Under the pieces are notes generated by a model. It was not told the DNA's origin. It ran no database searches and saw only the letters and a list, made by a program, of their open reading frames with translations. This document shows, in pieces, positions 61,562-64,000 of a stretch of DNA of 64,000 nucleotides. Source of the DNA: Deltaproteobacteria bacterium (GTDB taxonomy: Bacteria; Myxococcota_A; UBA796; UBA2385); NCBI GenBank assembly GCA_018401435.1, contig JAGYJW010000008.1, forward strand, positions 62,001 to 126,000. The letters are read 5' to 3'. Position numbers and translations under genes: made by a program. Positions within the stretch are counted from its first letter, which is position 1; every line of letters starts with the position of its first letter.

Positions 61562-62551
61562 ATGCTCGCCTTGCTGCTCGCCCTGCTGACCCCCCTGGCC
61601 CAGGCCGCCCCAGTATCGGTCACCACCGAACCGGCGGGGGCGCGGGTGCGCGTCGATGGCCAGGACGTCGGCCTGTCCCCCGTTCTGGTCGATCTCCCGG
61701 CCGGCAACCATGCGGTGGTGGCCAGCCTCGGCTGCGCCCAGGCCACCGGAGCGGTGAAGGTGGACGCAAATGGCGGCCAGCTCGCCTTGAAACTCCCGCC
61801 CTCCGGCGCCACCCTGATCGTCCGGCCCATGCCCATTGACGCGGTGATCAACCTGGATGGCGCACCCCTGCCCGGGCCCGTCGGCGAGCCCCTCGACCTG
61901 CTGTGCGGGCGGCACAACCTGTCGGCCACCCTGCCGGGCTTCTTGCCCGTGCTGCTCAACCTGGACCTGCACGCCGACGAGCGCCTGGACCTGCCCGTGG
62001 TGCTGCAGCCCCTGGGGGCCGGGCGCCTGCGGGTCCGTCGCGATCCCCCCGGCGCCACGCTGCAGGTGGATGGCAAGACGGTCGTGCCTGACGCCAACGA
62101 CATCCTGGGCCTCACCGCCGGCCCCCATGTGCTCTCCGCAACCCACCCCGGCTACCTTCCTTATGAGCAGCAGCTGCTGCTCGAAGACGGCGGCGAGCTG
62201 GACCTGGAGCTGCGGCTGCTCCCGGATCCCTCCGGCGGCCAGGCGGCGACCCGCACGCCGGGTCCTGCGCGGGGATCGGCCAAGAGGCCCGTGGGCATCA
62301 GCATGATGGCGGCGGGTGGTGGCGCCCTGGTTGTTGGGGGCGTGCAGCTCGCCCGCGCAGCATCGGCCTACAACGGTGAATATACGCGCCGGGTGGACGC
62401 CATCGTCTCGGGCAACACCGACCAGCCCGACAGCTGGGCCACCGACTACCGGGACGACGTGGTGATGCCCCGCGCCCGCAGCGCCTATGTCGCTGGCGGC
62501 CTCGGCCTGGTGCTCGCGGGTCTGGGCGCAGGGGTCACCTGGGTCTTCTGA
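61562..62551 (+). CDS. PEGA-domain secreted protein
   Basis: The 329-residue protein has a signal peptide ending AQAA and three PEGA-like repeats: VTTEPAGARVRVDGQDVG (about 20-90), PIDAVINLDGAPLPG (about 95-155) and RRDPPGATLQVDGK (about 160-220). PEGA domains are beta-sandwiches in surface and S-layer proteins. Two hydrophobic helices near the C-terminus (about 245-262 and 305-325) may anchor it in the membrane. Lacking an SD, it may be translated from a leaderless mRNA. Role unknown. Confidence 0.78.
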   Translation: MLALLLALLTPLAQAAPVSVTTEPAGARVRVDGQDVGLSPVLVDLPAGNHAVVASLGCAQATGAVKVDANGGQLALKLPPSGATLIVRPMPIDAVINLDGAPLPGPVGEPLDLLCGRHNLSATLPGFLPVLLNLDLHADERLDLPVVLQPLGAGRLRVRRDPPGATLQVDGKTVVPDANDILGLTAGPHVLSATHPGYLPYEQQLLLEDGGELDLELRLLPDPSGGQAATRTPGPARGSAKRPVGISMMAAGGGALVVGGVQLARAASAYNGEYTRRVDAIVSGNTDQPDSWATDYRDDVVMPRARSAYVAGGLGLVLAGLGAGVTWVF

Positions 62552-62580
62552 GCGCGATAGGCGGCGCACCTGGAGGACCG

Positions 62581-63384
62581 ATGGCCCCGTTTCCAAGCGC
62601 ATCCCCCCACATCCTGGCCGAATGCCGCGACGGCGTGCTGTGGCTGACCTTGAACCGGGCCCGGCGCAAGAACGCGCTCAGCACGGGCATGTATGCGGCG
62701 CTGGCCGAACAGCTCGGGTCCGCCAGCGCAGATCCGGCGGTGCGTGCGGTCGTGATCGAGGGCCAGCCGGGCATTTTCAGCAGCGGCAACGACGTGCTGG
62801 ACTTCCAGCAGAACCCCCCCAGCGCCGATGGGGGGGGGCCGGTCATGGACTTCCTCGCCGCGCTGGTGTCCTTTGACAAGCCCCTGGTGGCCGGTGTCGA
62901 CGGCCCGGCGGTGGGCATCGGCACCACCTTGCTGCTGCACTGCGACCTGGTCTACCTCACCCCGAATGCGCGGCTGCGCCTGCCTTTCGTCAACCTCGCC
63001 CTGGTGCCCGAGGCGGGATCCAGCCTGCTGCTGCCCCTGCTGATGGGCCATATCCGGGCGGCCGAGCTGCTGCTCCTCGGCGACTTCTTCGACGCTGAGC
63101 GCGCCTTGGCCCTGGGCCTGGCCAACGCCATCGTGGCCCCCGACGAGCTGCACGCCCAGCTCGACCGCACCACCCGGCGTCTCGCCGACCAGCCCCTGGG
63201 CTCCTTGATGTTGACCAAGGGCCTCATGCGCGCCCCGCTCCGCGCCCAGCTCGAGACGGTGATGCGCGCCGAAGGCAAGCTCTTCGTCGAACGCCTGGGC
63301 AGCGCCGAGACGGTCGAGGCCTTCATGGCCTTCTTCGAGAAGCGGCAGCCCGACTTCCGGCAGTTCGCCGCCGCGTCCCCATGA
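62581..63384 (+). CDS. Enoyl-CoA hydratase/isomerase family protein
   Basis: ATG 62581 follows GGAGG by 4 nt and gives 267 residues. The crotonase fold is shown by RRKNALSTGMYAAL, the oxyanion-hole segments FSSGNDVLDF and GPAVGIGTTLLL, and FVNLALVPEAGSS, which carries one of the catalytic glutamates. The other glutamate of classical hydratases is not obvious, so isomerase, hydrolase or dehydratase activity on an acyl-CoA is possible. The stop overlaps the amidase start (ATGA), so the two genes are coupled. Confidence 0.85.
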   Translation: MAPFPSASPHILAECRDGVLWLTLNRARRKNALSTGMYAALAEQLGSASADPAVRAVVIEGQPGIFSSGNDVLDFQQNPPSADGGGPVMDFLAALVSFDKPLVAGVDGPAVGIGTTLLLHCDLVYLTPNARLRLPFVNLALVPEAGSSLLLPLLMGHIRAAELLLLGDFFDAERALALGLANAIVAPDELHAQLDRTTRRLADQPLGSLMLTKGLMRAPLRAQLETVMRAEGKLFVERLGSAETVEAFMAFFEKRQPDFRQFAAASP

Positions 63385-64000
63385 CCCAAGACCTGCTCGA
63401 CCTGCCGGTGGTGGCCTTGGCCGAGCGGCTGCGGTCCCGCGCCTTGTCGCCGGTCGCGCTGCTCGACGCCCACATCGCGCGCCTGTTGGCGGTAAACCCT
63501 TCGATCAACGCCATCACCGCGGAGCGCTTCGATCTCGCGCGGGCAGAGGCCCAGCGTGCAGAGACGCGCCTGCGCCAGCCCGACCCGCCGCCGCTCACGG
63601 GCATCCCGTGCACCATCAAGGAATTCGTCGCCGTGCAGGGCATGCCCTGGACCGGCGGGCTGATGCGGCGCAAAGACGTCAAGGCCACCGAGGATGCCCC
63701 GGTGGTGCAGCGCCTGCGCGCGGCGGGCGCCATCGTGATGGCCACCTCCAACGCCCCCGAAGGCGGCCTGTGGATGGAGACCTACAACGATCTCTACGGC
63801 CGGACCTCCAACCCCTGGGATCTCAAGCGCAGCCCGGGGGGCTCGTCCGGGGGAGAGGGCGCCTTGGTCTCGTCGGGCGCGAGCCCCTTTGGCATCGGGT
63901 CGGATGTGGGGGGCTCCATCCGCATCCCCGCAGCATTCTGCGGGGTCTTCGGCCACAAGCCCAGCGGCCTGATGGTGCCCAATACGGGGCATTTCCCACC
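63381..64000 (+). CDS. Amidase signature family enzyme, 3' end outside window
   Basis: The window holds 206 residues from ATG 63381. The Ser-cisSer-Lys triad is complete: K80 in CTIKEF, S155 in SPGGSSGGEG (cis-Ser) and S179 in VGGSIRIPA (nucleophile), with the same spacing as in fatty-acid amide hydrolase. The GGSSGG and GSDVGGSIRIPAAFCG stretch marks the amidase family. The substrate-specifying C-terminal half is missing. Being coupled to an enoyl-CoA hydratase, it may hydrolyse an amide or ester in a degradative pathway, which is inference. Confidence 0.88.
   Translation, partial: MTQDLLDLPVVALAERLRSRALSPVALLDAHIARLLAVNPSINAITAERFDLARAEAQRAETRLRQPDPPPLTGIPCTIKEFVAVQGMPWTGGLMRRKDVKATEDAPVVQRLRAAGAIVMATSNAPEGGLWMETYNDLYGRTSNPWDLKRSPGGSSGGEGALVSSGASPFGIGSDVGGSIRIPAAFCGVFGHKPSGLMVPNTGHFP

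Overview
The window is a GC-rich bacterial chromosome segment, densely coded on both strands, with about 54 genes and short intergenic gaps. It resembles Myxococcota or a related deltaproteobacterial lineage. The evidence is lipoproteins with Asp/Gly/Thr-rich linkers, MopE-type metal-binding and FG-GAP repeats, a MYXO-CTERM-like sorting tail, a thrombospondin-3/OmpA protein, a globin-coupled histidine kinase and an NtrC-type enhancer-binding protein. I found no tRNA, rRNA, CRISPR array, insertion sequence or prophage, so this looks like core plus lineage-specific chromosome rather than an island.

Layout. 1-6137 (minus): a tightly packed operon of a PqqD-like protein, an ATP-grasp ligase, a fold-III PLP decarboxylase, a urea transporter fused to an M23 peptidase, and a TPR/beta-barrel protein that runs off the window. 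6200-8670: yeast-type cytosine deaminase and an FG-GAP lipoprotein. 8803-13890 (plus): LpxH-like phosphoesterase and a MacAB-like exporter with two separate permeases. 13898-17253 (minus): cytochrome c peroxidase and an RstAB-like two-component pair with a frameshifted kinase. 17341-23252: MmcQ/YjbR protein, two tandem paralogous lipoproteins (one badly frameshifted), a FadL-like porin, a membrane glycosyltransferase-like protein and a small unknown. 23366-28247 (plus): arginine cluster argC-GNAT-argJ-argB-argD behind a promoter carrying a perfect 14-bp ARG-box-like palindrome.

28268-31892: Ntn-type penicillin/acyl-homoserine-lactone acylase and an SGNH hydrolase. 31897-36387: a signalling cluster of Crp/Fnr regulator with N-terminal cysteines, sigma-54 response regulator, globin-coupled histidine kinase and UspA-like protein, which suggests oxygen or redox control. 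36430-46838 (minus): surface proteins (lipoproteins, OmpA/TSP3, MopE/MYXO-CTERM) around two sugar-nucleotide epimerase genes. 47154-52151: a 33-residue lipoprotein with an overlapping upstream ORF, a quinone oxidoreductase, a DegT-family enzyme with His in place of the PLP lysine, a GT2 glycosyltransferase, an SGNH hydrolase and a lipoprotein. 52340-55453 (minus): hemL-atpZ-atpI-atpB-atpE, the membrane part of a split ATP synthase operon. 55518-64000: two frameshifted genes flanking gyrA, an AAA_28 ATPase, a PEGA protein, enoyl-CoA hydratase and a truncated amidase.

Two window-wide patterns stand out. First, eleven frame breaks fall in only five genes, while conserved housekeeping genes are intact. 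This means either real decay or assembly indels at G/C runs. Second, several genes without a Shine-Dalgarno have a TANNNT hexamer 5-8 nt before ATG, as expected for leaderless mRNAs.
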